Assembly: GCA_902825875.1 (NCBI GenBank) | Contig: CADECP010000023.1 | Span: 1 to 64,000 of the forward strand | DNA length: 64,000 nt | Source of the DNA: an uncultured Acidobacteriota bacterium | GTDB taxonomy: Bacteria > Acidobacteriota > Blastocatellia > RBC074 | Direction of reading: 5' to 3' | Shown here: piece by piece, positions 25,906 through 34,453 of the stretch | Numbering within the stretch: position 1 is the first letter of the stretch | Layout of the letters: every line of letters begins with the position of its first letter | The notes under the pieces: generated by a model | The model's input: only the letters and a program-made list of their open reading frames with translations | The model's database searches: none | What the model was told of the DNA's origin: nothing | Translations under genes and position numbers: made by a program

Positions 25906-28542
25906 ATGAAAAAAGCTCTACAGCTTTTACTTTCAGTTGGTGTCTTAACACTCATACACTCATCGTTGTTCGCTCAAACCGGCAGCCGGATTTTTGGCAA
26001 AGTCAGCGACCAAAACTCAGCGGCGGTCGAATCCGCCAAAGTCGTGCTGAAAAGTCCGGCCACTCAAACCGAACAAGTTGTGACGACCGATTCATCAGGC
26101 ACGTTCAAGTTTGAAAACCTGACGGACGGACTGTATCGGTTGACGGTCGAAAAAAATGGTTTTTCGGCAGTCACGCGCAGCTTCACGCTGATTTCCAACA
26201 ACGAACGCATCGAAGCCAACGTTGAATTGCTGCCTGGCAGCATCACCGAAGTCGTTTCGGTGACTGCGACGCGCGGCGAACGCGAAATTCAGGATGTGAC
26301 GGTTCGCGCCGAAACCATCACCGCCGAAGCGATCCTGCGCGAAAACGTCACTACGACGCAGGACGTGTTGAGCAAAGCTCCGAACATTACGCCGGTCGGC
26401 AACGGGCCGTTTCAAATGCGGCCAAGATTGCGCGGTTTGGATTCGTCGCGCATTTTGATTTTGGTGGATGGCGAACGGCTGAACACTTCGCGTGTGGCGA
26501 CCGACCGCGCCGGAGTCGAAATCGGTTTGATTGATCCAACCAGCATTCAAAGTCTGGAAGTCGTCAATGGGTCAGGTTCGGTCTTGTACGGAACCGACGC
26601 GCTTTCGGGAACGATCAACATCCTGACCGATCAGCCGCGAACGACGGCTGGCGGCATTCGCGTTGGCGGAACGCTCAATACGTTTTACAGCACCAACGAA
26701 AACGGTCGCAGAGGCAGCGCGCGGTTTGATGTTTCGGGTCGCCGGTTCGCGTTTCGTTTTGGCGGCGAGCTGGAACGGTTCGAGAATTACCACGCCGGGG
26801 AATCGTTCAATGAATCCAGCAATTTCCTTTTCACCGAAGGCAAGCTGCGCCAACAAATTCTGAGCCGCGTTTTTCCCGATCCGTTCAACGCGCCGTTTAC
26901 GCGCACCAGTTCCGAAGTGCCGAATTCGCAATCGCACGGCAGTTCGGTCAATGCCATCGCACGATTGTTCACCAGCGAAAAAGGCGGAATGCGCGTCAAC
27001 TGGTTGCGGCGTCGCAATGGCAATATCGGTTTCCCGGATTTCACTGCGCCGTTTTTTTCGCAAACTCTGAACCTGCCTTTTAGCAATCTGGACAAATACG
27101 GATTTCGGTATGAACGTTACGGCCTGACCGAATGGTTTTCGCGCGTGGCGTTCAATGTTTATCACCAACAGCAAGATCGAAATTTGCGTAACGATTTTGC
27201 CGTGTTCAGTTCGGCTCCGCCCCGACCGGGCGAACAGCCGCTGGATTCGATCATTCGCATCAAGCTGCTGACCGACACGCGGCAAAACGTGAAAAGTTAC
27301 GGCTGGGATTTTCAGAGCAACTTCAAACTCGGCAGCCGCAACATTTTGACTGCTGGCGCAAGCTGGTTTCTGGATCACAGCCGCGATTCGCGCGTCAACG
27401 TCACAGAAACCGGCATTGTCGGATTTGCGACTCGATCGCCTGCGCCGCCGCGATTCATTCCCGCGAACATTTCTTTTGGCCCGCCCAGCACGACTTTTCC
27501 GCAGCGCGTGCCGAAATCGGATTTTCAAAACCTGGCGTTTTTCGCGCAGGACGAGTACGACGTGACTCGTTGGTTGCGAATCGTCGGCGGAGTTCGGCTG
27601 GATCGGTTTGATGTCAGCGCCAAAACCACGCCGGGTTACAACCCGATTCTGCCCGGCGTCGAAAACGCTATTCCGGCGTTGGATCAAACCAGATTTCCTG
27701 CTGTGACGGGCGTTGAAATTGATCGGTCGAATGTTTCCGGCGACATCGGCGTGATTGTTCGCCCGAATGATTTGATGAGCTTCACGGCGCGCGTTGGCCG
27801 CAGTTTCCGCCATCCGAATCTGGAGGAATTGTTTTTCAGCGGCCCGGCGACGCTCGGCAATGCCGTGCCGAACATTCAGGTCGAACCGGAAACCGGCATC
27901 AATTTCGATACCGGCATTCGCATTCGCAAAGCTCGTTATGCTGCTTCGCTGACGTATTTCAACAACCATTACCGCAACTTCATTTCGACCGAAATTGTTT
28001 CGCAATCGCCGACCATCGGCTTGATTCTGCAAGCCGTCAATTTTTCGCGGCTGCGGATTCAAGGCTTTGAATTCGACAGCGAGTATTCGATCAACGCGCG
28101 GCGCTCGATTTTCACGCCCTTCGTCAACGTGGGTTATCTGCACGGCCAGATCGCTGAAGCCGTCAATCCGTTCAACAACACCAAACTGATTGACGTTCCG
28201 GCGGACAACATCACGCCGTTGAAAGCCGTTGCCGGGTTGCGTTGGAGTTCTCCGGGTGGGCGGTTTTGGGGAGAATACAATGTGCGCGCTCAGGCAAAAG
28301 TCGAGCGCGTGTCGCCGTTGCTGAGCGAATCGCCATTTTTGATCGCGCAAGACTTTTTCAGCCTGGGCGGATTTGCTGTGCAGAATCTGCGCGGCGGGTA
28401 TAACTTCCAGCGAGAAAATTCGCGCGTAGCTTTGACCTTCGGTCTGGAAAATTCCGGCAATAAGTTTTACCGCGAACATTTCCAGTTTGCGCCTTCGCGG
28501 GGGCGGAGTCTGACGATGGGATTGTTGCTGAAGTTCTTTTGA
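25906..28542 (+). CDS. TonB-dependent outer-membrane receptor
   Basis: An 878-residue outer-membrane receptor. A Sec signal peptide (about 1-24, ending SSLFA-QT) is followed by a carboxypeptidase-regulatory-like domain (about 28-110). The plug (about 125-240) carries QMRPRLRGLDSSRILILVDGERLN and VEVVNGSGSVLYGTDALSGTINI-like sequence, the classic plug core. The rest forms the beta-barrel, ending in an aromatic residue (LLLKFF). The plug resembles siderophore/heme receptors, but the ligand is not readable. ATG 25906 was chosen by the signal peptide and AAGGA site. Confidence 0.92.
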   Translation: MKKALQLLLSVGVLTLIHSSLFAQTGSRIFGKVSDQNSAAVESAKVVLKSPATQTEQVVTTDSSGTFKFENLTDGLYRLTVEKNGFSAVTRSFTLISNNERIEANVELLPGSITEVVSVTATRGEREIQDVTVRAETITAEAILRENVTTTQDVLSKAPNITPVGNGPFQMRPRLRGLDSSRILILVDGERLNTSRVATDRAGVEIGLIDPTSIQSLEVVNGSGSVLYGTDALSGTINILTDQPRTTAGGIRVGGTLNTFYSTNENGRRGSARFDVSGRRFAFRFGGELERFENYHAGESFNESSNFLFTEGKLRQQILSRVFPDPFNAPFTRTSSEVPNSQSHGSSVNAIARLFTSEKGGMRVNWLRRRNGNIGFPDFTAPFFSQTLNLPFSNLDKYGFRYERYGLTEWFSRVAFNVYHQQQDRNLRNDFAVFSSAPPRPGEQPLDSIIRIKLLTDTRQNVKSYGWDFQSNFKLGSRNILTAGASWFLDHSRDSRVNVTETGIVGFATRSPAPPRFIPANISFGPPSTTFPQRVPKSDFQNLAFFAQDEYDVTRWLRIVGGVRLDRFDVSAKTTPGYNPILPGVENAIPALDQTRFPAVTGVEIDRSNVSGDIGVIVRPNDLMSFTARVGRSFRHPNLEELFFSGPATLGNAVPNIQVEPETGINFDTGIRIRKARYAASLTYFNNHYRNFISTEIVSQSPTIGLILQAVNFSRLRIQGFEFDSEYSINARRSIFTPFVNVGYLHGQIAEAVNPFNNTKLIDVPADNITPLKAVAGLRWSSPGGRFWGEYNVRAQAKVERVSPLLSESPFLIAQDFFSLGGFAVQNLRGGYNFQRENSRVALTFGLENSGNKFYREHFQFAPSRGRSLTMGLLLKFF

Positions 28543-28595
28543 GTCGGTACTGCGACCGGTAGGGAGCGCAGGGCTCTGCCGGTCGCGGTACTGAC
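28543..28595. repeat. REP-like hairpin between receptor and SDR genes
   Basis: Arms 28543-28561 and 28577-28595 (19 bases) pair with three wobble-type differences around a 15-base loop. It starts directly after the receptor stop codon and ends just before the SDR gene. There is no T run, so a REP-type or mRNA-stabilising element is as likely as a terminator. Confidence 0.65.
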
Positions 28596-28614
28596 CTGTA
28601 TGTTGGCAAGTGAT

Positions 28615-29373
28615 ATGAGATTCACGAACAAAATTGCGATTGTCACCGGCGGAGGCGGAGAAATTGGCCGCGCCGCTGCCAAACGGCTCGCCCGCGAAGG
28701 CGCGACTGTTGTCGTCGTGGATGTGAATCTTGCGCTGGCTGAACAGGCTGCGGCGGAAATTATCGCGGCTGGTGGTTCGGCTTGGGCTTTGCAAACCGAT
28801 GTTGCCAAACGCGATCAGGTGCAGGCGATGGCGGACGAAGTGATGCGTCGCCACGGACGCATTGATGTGTTGTGCAACATCGCAGGAATTGCGCCGCCTG
28901 CGCCGTTTCTGGAAACGCCGGACGAAAATTGGGATGCGACGATGGACGTGAATTTGAAAGGCGTCTTTTTGTGTTCGCAAATTGTTGCGCGTGCGATGGT
29001 GGCTGGCGGAGTGAAAGGCAACATCGTCAACATGGCTTCGACCAACGGTCACGTAGGCGAAATCGGTTTGGTCGCTTACAACGCCTCCAAGTTTGGTGTT
29101 GTCGGCATCACGATGACGACGGCGATTGAACTGGCTCCGTATGGCATTCGCGTCAATGCGGTTTCGCCGGGAATGATTCGCACCAAACTTTCTCAAGCCG
29201 TGCTCGACGCCGATCCTGAACTGGCGCGAACGTATTTCCAGGACAAAATTCCAATGGCGCGGTTTGGCGAATCTGACGAAGTAGCGGCGACCGTTGCGTT
29301 TCTGGCTTCGGACGATGCCAGTTTCATCACAGGCCATTCACTGGTAATTGATGGCGGCCAACTGACTTTCTGA
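28615..29373 (+). CDS. Short-chain dehydrogenase/reductase
   Basis: A 252-residue classical SDR. The cofactor loop is TGGGGEIGRAA (about 10-20), NIAG appears at about 86, the catalytic Ser sits in MASTNGHVG (about 142), and YNASK (Tyr about 155, Lys about 159) completes the site. The C-terminal GHSLVIDGGQLTF is typical. The substrate is unknown; close relatives are annotated as 3-oxoacyl-ACP or sugar dehydrogenases. ATG 28600 is an alternative start, but the fold begins at 28615. It is probably transcribed separately from the receptor because of the hairpin between them. Confidence 0.9.
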   Translation: MRFTNKIAIVTGGGGEIGRAAAKRLAREGATVVVVDVNLALAEQAAAEIIAAGGSAWALQTDVAKRDQVQAMADEVMRRHGRIDVLCNIAGIAPPAPFLETPDENWDATMDVNLKGVFLCSQIVARAMVAGGVKGNIVNMASTNGHVGEIGLVAYNASKFGVVGITMTTAIELAPYGIRVNAVSPGMIRTKLSQAVLDADPELARTYFQDKIPMARFGESDEVAATVAFLASDDASFITGHSLVIDGGQLTF

Positions 29374-29516
29374 ACTCCCGCCTGTTTGATGGTTTGAAGC
29401 AATCGCGGAAGACTTTCGTAACCCAATTCCTCTTAACGTCGTATTTGTTTTCGCAGGCAGTTCTTCCTGCTGAAGTCCGTTCCACCAATTCAATCGTCAC
29501 CACAGGAGGTTTCGTC

Positions 29517-31955
29517 ATGAACCGCACCTTGCGTAAGTTCACGTTTTACCTGTTGAGTTTCGTTTTGCTGATTCCTGGCTTTAACGCCGGAGCGCAAACG
29601 CCGTATCAAAAACCGCCCAAAGCCGTTCTGGATGTGCTGGACGCTCCGTCATCGCCGATGGTGTCAGTCAGCCCGACGCGCGACAGAATGTTGTTGCTGC
29701 AAACGGCGCGCTATCCATCCATCGCCGAATTATCCGAACCGATGCTGCGACTGGCCGGGCTTCGCATCAATCCGAAAACCAACGCGATGCACATGGCCGG
29801 ACGCATTACCGGCCTGACGCTGAAAACGATTCCCGACGGCAAGGAAACCAAAATCGTCACTCCGGCGGGCGTTCGATTGGGCGGAGCTTCGTGGGCGCCG
29901 GACGGCAAACAATTCACAGTGACCAGCATTGCCGACGGCGGCAGTGAGTTGTGGATTGGCGATGCCGCGACCGGCAAGCTGCGAAAAATTTCCGGCGTGA
30001 AAATCAATGCGGCTTATGGAGAATCGTTGCAATGGATGCCGGACAGCAAAACCTTGCTGGTGCAAACGATTCCTGCCGGACGCGGAGCAGCGCCTGTAGC
30101 TCCGACGGTTCCGATTGGCCCAACCGTGCAGGAGAATTTTGGCAAAGCGACTCCGGCAATGACCTTTCAAGATTTGCTGAAGAATCCGCACGACGAAAAG
30201 CTGTTCGAGTATTACGCCACGTCTCAACTGGCGATGGTCAACGCCGCGACGGGCAAAGCCGCGCCAATTGGCAAAGCCGCGATTTATCAGGGCGTAGATG
30301 TTGCGCCGGACGGAAATCATTTGTTGGTGATGAGCAATCATCGTCCGTTTTCGTATTCGTTTACCGCCGGATCGTTCCCGCGCGAAGTCGAAATCTGGGA
30401 TCGCGCCGGAAAACTGGTTCACAAATTCGCCAGCCTGCCGTTGCAGGATCAAGTTCCGATTGAAGGCGTTCAGACTGGCCCGCGCGGAATTGGTTGGCGT
30501 CCAACGGAAGCAGCTACGCTGGTTTGGGCCGAAGCTTTGGACGGCGGCGACACCAAGAAAAAAGCTTCGCCACGCGACGTGGTGAAAATGCTGAAAGCTC
30601 CGTTCACCGGCCAGCCAATTGAATTGACCAAAACCGAAAATCGTTTTGCCGGGCTGACCTGGGGCGAGAAAAACGGCCTGGTGATGGTGCGCGACATGGA
30701 TCGCAACACGCGCCGCAGTCGCACGTTTATGATGAACGCTGACAATCCGTCGCAAGCGCCGAAGCTGATTTGGAATCTTTCGATTCAGGATCGGTACAAC
30801 AATCCGGGACAGCCGGAAATGAAACGCTTGCCGAACGGCCAGGCTGTGTTGCTGCAAAACGGCGACAACATTTTCCTGACCGGGCAGGGAGCTTCGCCGC
30901 AAGGCGACCGTCCATTCCTGGATCGGTTCAACCTGACGACGCTCAAAGCCGAGCGGCTGTTCCGTTGCGATGCCAACAGTTATGAAAGCGTGACTCAATT
31001 GCTCAGCGACGACGGGTCGAAATTCATTACGCGGCACGAAACGCAAAACTCGCCGCCGAACTATTTCATTCGTACGGCGAACAGCAACGATAAAGTTGCG
31101 TTGACGAATTTTAGCGACCCGACGCCGCAACTTCGCAGCATCAAGAAGCAGTTGGTTCGGTACAAACGCAAAGACGGCGTTGACCTGTCTTTTACGCTTT
31201 ACCTGCCGCCGGATTACAAACAGGGAACCCGGTTGCCGACGGTGATTTGGGCGTACCCGCGCGAATTCGGCGACGCCGACACAGCAGGACAGATCAGCGG
31301 TTCGACCAATCGCTTCACGACCATTGGCGGAACTTCGCATCTGTTTTTCCTGCTCATGGGCTATGCGATTTTGGACGACGCTTCAATGCCGGTCGTCGGC
31401 AATCCTGAAACGATGAACAACACTTACATCGAACAGGTTGTCGCCAGCGCCCAGGCCGCAGTAGATAAAGCTGTCGAAATGGGAGTAACCGACCGCAACC
31501 GCGTTGGCGTCGGCGGACACAGTTACGGCGCGTTTATGACCGGGAACTTGCTGGCGCATTCCGATATTTTCAAAGCCGGAATCGCTCGCAGCGGAGCTTA
31601 CAACCGCACGCTGACTCCGTTCGGTTTCCAGAGCGAACGCCGCACGTATTGGGAAGCGCCGGATATGTACTTGAAAGTTTCGCCGTTTATGAACGCTCAC
31701 AAGATCAAAGAACCGATCCTGCTGATTCACGGCGAAGCCGACAACAACACCGGCACTCACCCGATCCAGTCCGACCGCATGTTCCAGGCGTTGAAAGGCA
31801 ACGGCGGCAACGTTCGTTATGTGACTTTGCCGTTTGAATCGCACGGATACGCTGCGCGCGAATCCACGGAACATACGTTGTGGGAAATGATTTCCTGGTT
31901 CGATAAGTACGTGAAAGGCAGCGAATCTCAAGCGCGTGTCGGCTTGAACAAATAA
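29517..31955 (+). CDS. Secreted S9 family peptidase (prolyl oligopeptidase type), first copy
   Basis: The 812-residue protein has a Sec signal peptide (ending FNAGA-QT), a beta-propeller region (about 40-540) and a C-terminal alpha/beta-hydrolase domain. The nucleophile is Ser669 in GGHSYGAF, the acid is in LIHGEADNNTG (about 742) and the His in FESHGYAARE (about 776). It would cut peptides outside the cytoplasm. AGGAGGT precedes ATG 29517; the open frame reaches back to 29394 and that part also looks signal-like, so a longer start cannot be excluded. It is related only distantly to the copy at 37727. Confidence 0.9.
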   Translation: MNRTLRKFTFYLLSFVLLIPGFNAGAQTPYQKPPKAVLDVLDAPSSPMVSVSPTRDRMLLLQTARYPSIAELSEPMLRLAGLRINPKTNAMHMAGRITGLTLKTIPDGKETKIVTPAGVRLGGASWAPDGKQFTVTSIADGGSELWIGDAATGKLRKISGVKINAAYGESLQWMPDSKTLLVQTIPAGRGAAPVAPTVPIGPTVQENFGKATPAMTFQDLLKNPHDEKLFEYYATSQLAMVNAATGKAAPIGKAAIYQGVDVAPDGNHLLVMSNHRPFSYSFTAGSFPREVEIWDRAGKLVHKFASLPLQDQVPIEGVQTGPRGIGWRPTEAATLVWAEALDGGDTKKKASPRDVVKMLKAPFTGQPIELTKTENRFAGLTWGEKNGLVMVRDMDRNTRRSRTFMMNADNPSQAPKLIWNLSIQDRYNNPGQPEMKRLPNGQAVLLQNGDNIFLTGQGASPQGDRPFLDRFNLTTLKAERLFRCDANSYESVTQLLSDDGSKFITRHETQNSPPNYFIRTANSNDKVALTNFSDPTPQLRSIKKQLVRYKRKDGVDLSFTLYLPPDYKQGTRLPTVIWAYPREFGDADTAGQISGSTNRFTTIGGTSHLFFLLMGYAILDDASMPVVGNPETMNNTYIEQVVASAQAAVDKAVEMGVTDRNRVGVGGHSYGAFMTGNLLAHSDIFKAGIARSGAYNRTLTPFGFQSERRTYWEAPDMYLKVSPFMNAHKIKEPILLIHGEADNNTGTHPIQSDRMFQALKGNGGNVRYVTLPFESHGYAARESTEHTLWEMISWFDKYVKGSESQARVGLNK

Positions 31956-31977
31956 TCGTCTGGCAATGCCCGGTTCT

Positions 31978-32045
31978 GCCCGGCTCTAAATGAAGCGATG
32001 TAGTTAGTGGACAAGTCGCTTTGTTTGGGGCCGGGCTATTTGTTT
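31978..32045 (+). terminator. Two-stem terminator after the S9 peptidase gene
   Basis: An outer 7-bp GC stem (31978-31984 with 32030-32036) encloses a perfect 6-bp stem (31993-31998 with 32016-32021), and TATTTGTTT follows. It begins 22 bases after the stop codon. Confidence 0.6.
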
Positions 32046-32084
32046 GGTTGCCAATCTTTCGCTGCCTGAGCCAAAATGCCGTCA

Positions 32085-32106
32085 CCGCCTGCTAATAGGC
32101 GGTTTT
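32085..32106 (+). terminator. Short hairpin with TTTT just before the toxin-antitoxin operon
   Basis: CCGCCT (32085-32090) pairs with AGGCGG (32097-32102) around a 6-base loop, followed by TTTT. It ends 13 bases before the antitoxin ATG, so it may insulate the operon from read-through or act in autoregulation. Confidence 0.45.
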
Positions 32107-32119
32107 ACCAGGCGAGCTT

Positions 32120-32479
32120 ATGAATATAGTTGCAGATGCCGAATACAAAGTTCTTGTGACTCATCTTCCGGTCAGCGGACAAAATCGTAGTCAATGGCGG
32201 GCGCTTTTGCTTGGCTTTCCAGACATGGTCGCGGAAGCCGATTCTCGTGAACAGGCAATTACTCAGCTTGAGGGCAGGCTTCGTGACTTGCTTCGTCATT
32301 CAGAAATCATGACTTTGACTGCACCGCCGCTAACCAACTCTGCTGCGATTGATGATGAAGCCGTTCTGCGTGCTCAAGGGTGGGACGATCATGGGCTTTT
32401 CAAAAATGACCCGGAAGCCTTACTGATGTTTGAGGAGATCGAAGAAGAACGTAATCGCCACCTGGTTGGAGGTGAATGA
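32120..32479 (+). CDS. HicB-like antitoxin of a PIN toxin
   Basis: A 119-residue protein. Its first 70 residues follow the HicB fold pattern (strands, then DMVAEADSREQAITQLEGRLRDLL). The C-terminal tail (WDDHGLFKNDPEALLMFEEIEEERNRH) is acidic and matches the sort of toxin-binding tail seen in antitoxins of VapC proteins. It overlaps the PIN-domain gene by four bases (ATGA). The pairing of a HicB-type N-terminus with a PIN toxin is less common than AbrB or RHH antitoxins. Confidence 0.65.
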   Translation: MNIVADAEYKVLVTHLPVSGQNRSQWRALLLGFPDMVAEADSREQAITQLEGRLRDLLRHSEIMTLTAPPLTNSAAIDDEAVLRAQGWDDHGLFKNDPEALLMFEEIEEERNRHLVGGE

Positions 32480-32907
32480 AATATCTTTGGGATTCAAACA
32501 TTCTTCGCCACTATCTGGACGACCACCCGCTTCTTTTGGAAAACCTCAAGAAGGTAAATCGTCAATACGTTTTGCTTCCGGTTATCGTGGTGGCAGAACA
32601 ATTTAGAGGGAGAATGGATGCGCTGGTAAAAGCCGAACCCGCCTACCTCTTCCGCGCTCAACAACATTTCCAGAGAACCCAGCAAGTGTTGAGCAAGTTT
32701 CAAATCCTGCACCTCGACGAAAACTCTTTGGAGCTTGTCACTCAACTCACCAACCGATTCAAAACCCGCAAGCGATATGCTGATGTTTTGATTGCCGCAC
32801 AGGCTTTGGCCAGTCACAACGTTTTGGTGACTCGCAACATCACTGACTTTCGAGACTTCTTGCCGCCTCAGCAACTGCAAAACTGGATTGACGAAAAAAT
32901 CAATTGA
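32476..32907 (+). CDS. PIN-domain ribonuclease toxin (VapC-like)
   Basis: A 143-residue PIN domain. Acidic residues expected to bind metal are visible in YLWDSNILRHYL (Asp6), VVAEQFRG (Glu about 40), RYADVLIAAQA (Asp about 100) and TRNITDF (Asp about 120). VapC toxins cut tRNA or rRNA and are neutralised by the cotranscribed antitoxin. The overlap with the upstream gene and the full set of acidic residues suggest an intact system. Confidence 0.82.
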   Translation: MKYLWDSNILRHYLDDHPLLLENLKKVNRQYVLLPVIVVAEQFRGRMDALVKAEPAYLFRAQQHFQRTQQVLSKFQILHLDENSLELVTQLTNRFKTRKRYADVLIAAQALASHNVLVTRNITDFRDFLPPQQLQNWIDEKIN

Positions 32908-33046
32908 AGCTCCCAAAATGCTCAATTCACCGAACGACTCTTTAACCCGCTCAGCAAACAAGCTTTTCAGCAAAAGCCAAAACTTGTCTCGTTTCGGTTG
33001 ATGGCCGATAATTCGCGGGCACTCAAACCAATCAAGATTCAAAGTT

Positions 33047-34453
33047 ATGGCAAAAAAAGGCAATGTACTGGTAGTTGACGACGAAGAGGTCATGCGCGAT
33101 GTGCTGGAAAGCTTGTTGTCGCAGGACGGTTATCGCGTGGATTTGGCGAAAACCGGCGAAGAAGGCCTGGCGCGTTTTGGCGAACGAGCTTACGACGCTG
33201 TGTTGTTGGATGTTTCGATGCCGGGAATTGGCGGGTTGCGAACGCTGGAAGAGTTGTTGAAGCTCGACCGCGAAGCCGTCGTCATAATGATTACGGCGTA
33301 TGCGACTTTCGACACGGCCATCGCCGCCTGGCAATTGGGAGCGTTCAATTGCATTCGCAAACCGTTTGAAAACGAACAGATTTTGAAAACCGCCGCCGCC
33401 GGAGTTAGTCGTCGTCGGGGCGACGAAGAGCGCCGCGTGTTGCGTCGCACATTGAAAACTTCCGGCGACCGCAATCGTATAGTCGGAAGCTCTGCCGCAA
33501 TGCGCGAAGTTTACGATTTGATTGAACAAGTCGCTCCGGCGCGTTCGACAGTGCTGGTGACGGGCGAATCGGGAACCGGAAAAGAAGTCGTCGCTCGCAC
33601 GATTCATTTTTCCAGCCCGCGCGCCGAATCCGGCCAGTTTGTGGCGGTCAATTGCAGCAACATTCCATCGGAATTGCTGGAATCGGAATTGTTCGGCCAC
33701 ACCAAAGGCGCTTTCACCGGAGCTGTCGCCGCCAAAAAAGGATTGTTCGATGCAGCCGACGGCGGTTCGATCTTTCTGGATGAAATCAGCACCATTCCGC
33801 CCGAAACGCAGGCTCGATTGTTGCGCGTGATTCAGGAACGCGAATTCACTCCGCTGGGCGACACGCAACCTCGCCGTGTGGATGTTCGCATCATCGCCGC
33901 CACCAACACCGATTTGCAGCGTGCCGTGAAGTCCGGCGATTTCCGCGAAGATTTGTTCTATCGCCTGAACGTCATCAACATTCACCTGCCGCCGCTTCGC
34001 AATCGCAAGGAGGATATTCTGCCGCTGGCGCAGCATTTCATCCGCAAATACAACGAAGAAAACGGACGTTCGATTGCTGAACAACTGTCGCCGGAGGTGT
34101 TGAAGGTTTTGGAAAGTTACGCCTGGCCGGGAAACGTGCGCGAATTGGAAAGCACTGTTGAACGCGCGGTCATCATCGCGCGCACCAACGATTTGACGAT
34201 GGAATGTTTGCGCGAAGAAATTGTCAATCCGAACTTGCGCGGCAAATCGCCGTCTGGGTCATTGGATTCGGCGGCAGTGCTGGACCTGACGCAAGGCATT
34301 TCGTTTTATGACGAAGTTTCGCGGTTTGAAATTGAACTGATTCGTCGCGCGTTGGAAGTCACAGGCGGGCATCAAAGCCGCGCTGCCAAGTTGCTTGGCA
34401 TGAACAACACGACGCTCAACAGCAAGATCAAGGTTTACAACATAAAATTTTGA
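33047..34453 (+). CDS. NtrC-family sigma-54-dependent response regulator
   Basis: The 468-residue protein has three domains. A receiver (1-120) has the phosphoacceptor Asp55 in LLDVSMPG. An AAA+ domain (about 145-385) has Walker A GESGTGKE (173-180), the sigma-54 contact GAFTGA (221-226) and Walker B IFLDE (about 242). A Fis-type helix-turn-helix ends the protein (GGHQSRAAKLLGMNNTTLNSKI). No histidine kinase is adjacent, so it is an orphan regulator. Its stop overlaps the start of the sugar ABC ATPase, which implies cotranscription; I could not find a convincing sigma-54 promoter nearby. Confidence 0.93.
   Translation: MAKKGNVLVVDDEEVMRDVLESLLSQDGYRVDLAKTGEEGLARFGERAYDAVLLDVSMPGIGGLRTLEELLKLDREAVVIMITAYATFDTAIAAWQLGAFNCIRKPFENEQILKTAAAGVSRRRGDEERRVLRRTLKTSGDRNRIVGSSAAMREVYDLIEQVAPARSTVLVTGESGTGKEVVARTIHFSSPRAESGQFVAVNCSNIPSELLESELFGHTKGAFTGAVAAKKGLFDAADGGSIFLDEISTIPPETQARLLRVIQEREFTPLGDTQPRRVDVRIIAATNTDLQRAVKSGDFREDLFYRLNVINIHLPPLRNRKEDILPLAQHFIRKYNEENGRSIAEQLSPEVLKVLESYAWPGNVRELESTVERAVIIARTNDLTMECLREEIVNPNLRGKSPSGSLDSAAVLDLTQGISFYDEVSRFEIELIRRALEVTGGHQSRAAKLLGMNNTTLNSKIKVYNIKF

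Noticed and set aside
26572-29337. Open frame of 921 codons on the minus strand
   Set aside because: It lies opposite the TonB receptor and SDR genes. The protein is arginine-rich and lacks any domain or ribosome site, as expected for an antisense shadow of biased codon use.
29394-29516. N-terminal extension of the first S9 peptidase
   Set aside because: The extension is signal-like, but AGGAGGT and a full signal peptide are placed at ATG 29517; kept only as an alternative.
29730-31340. Open frame of 536 codons opposite the first S9 peptidase
   Set aside because: It is an antisense shadow; the plus strand carries the propeller and signal peptide.
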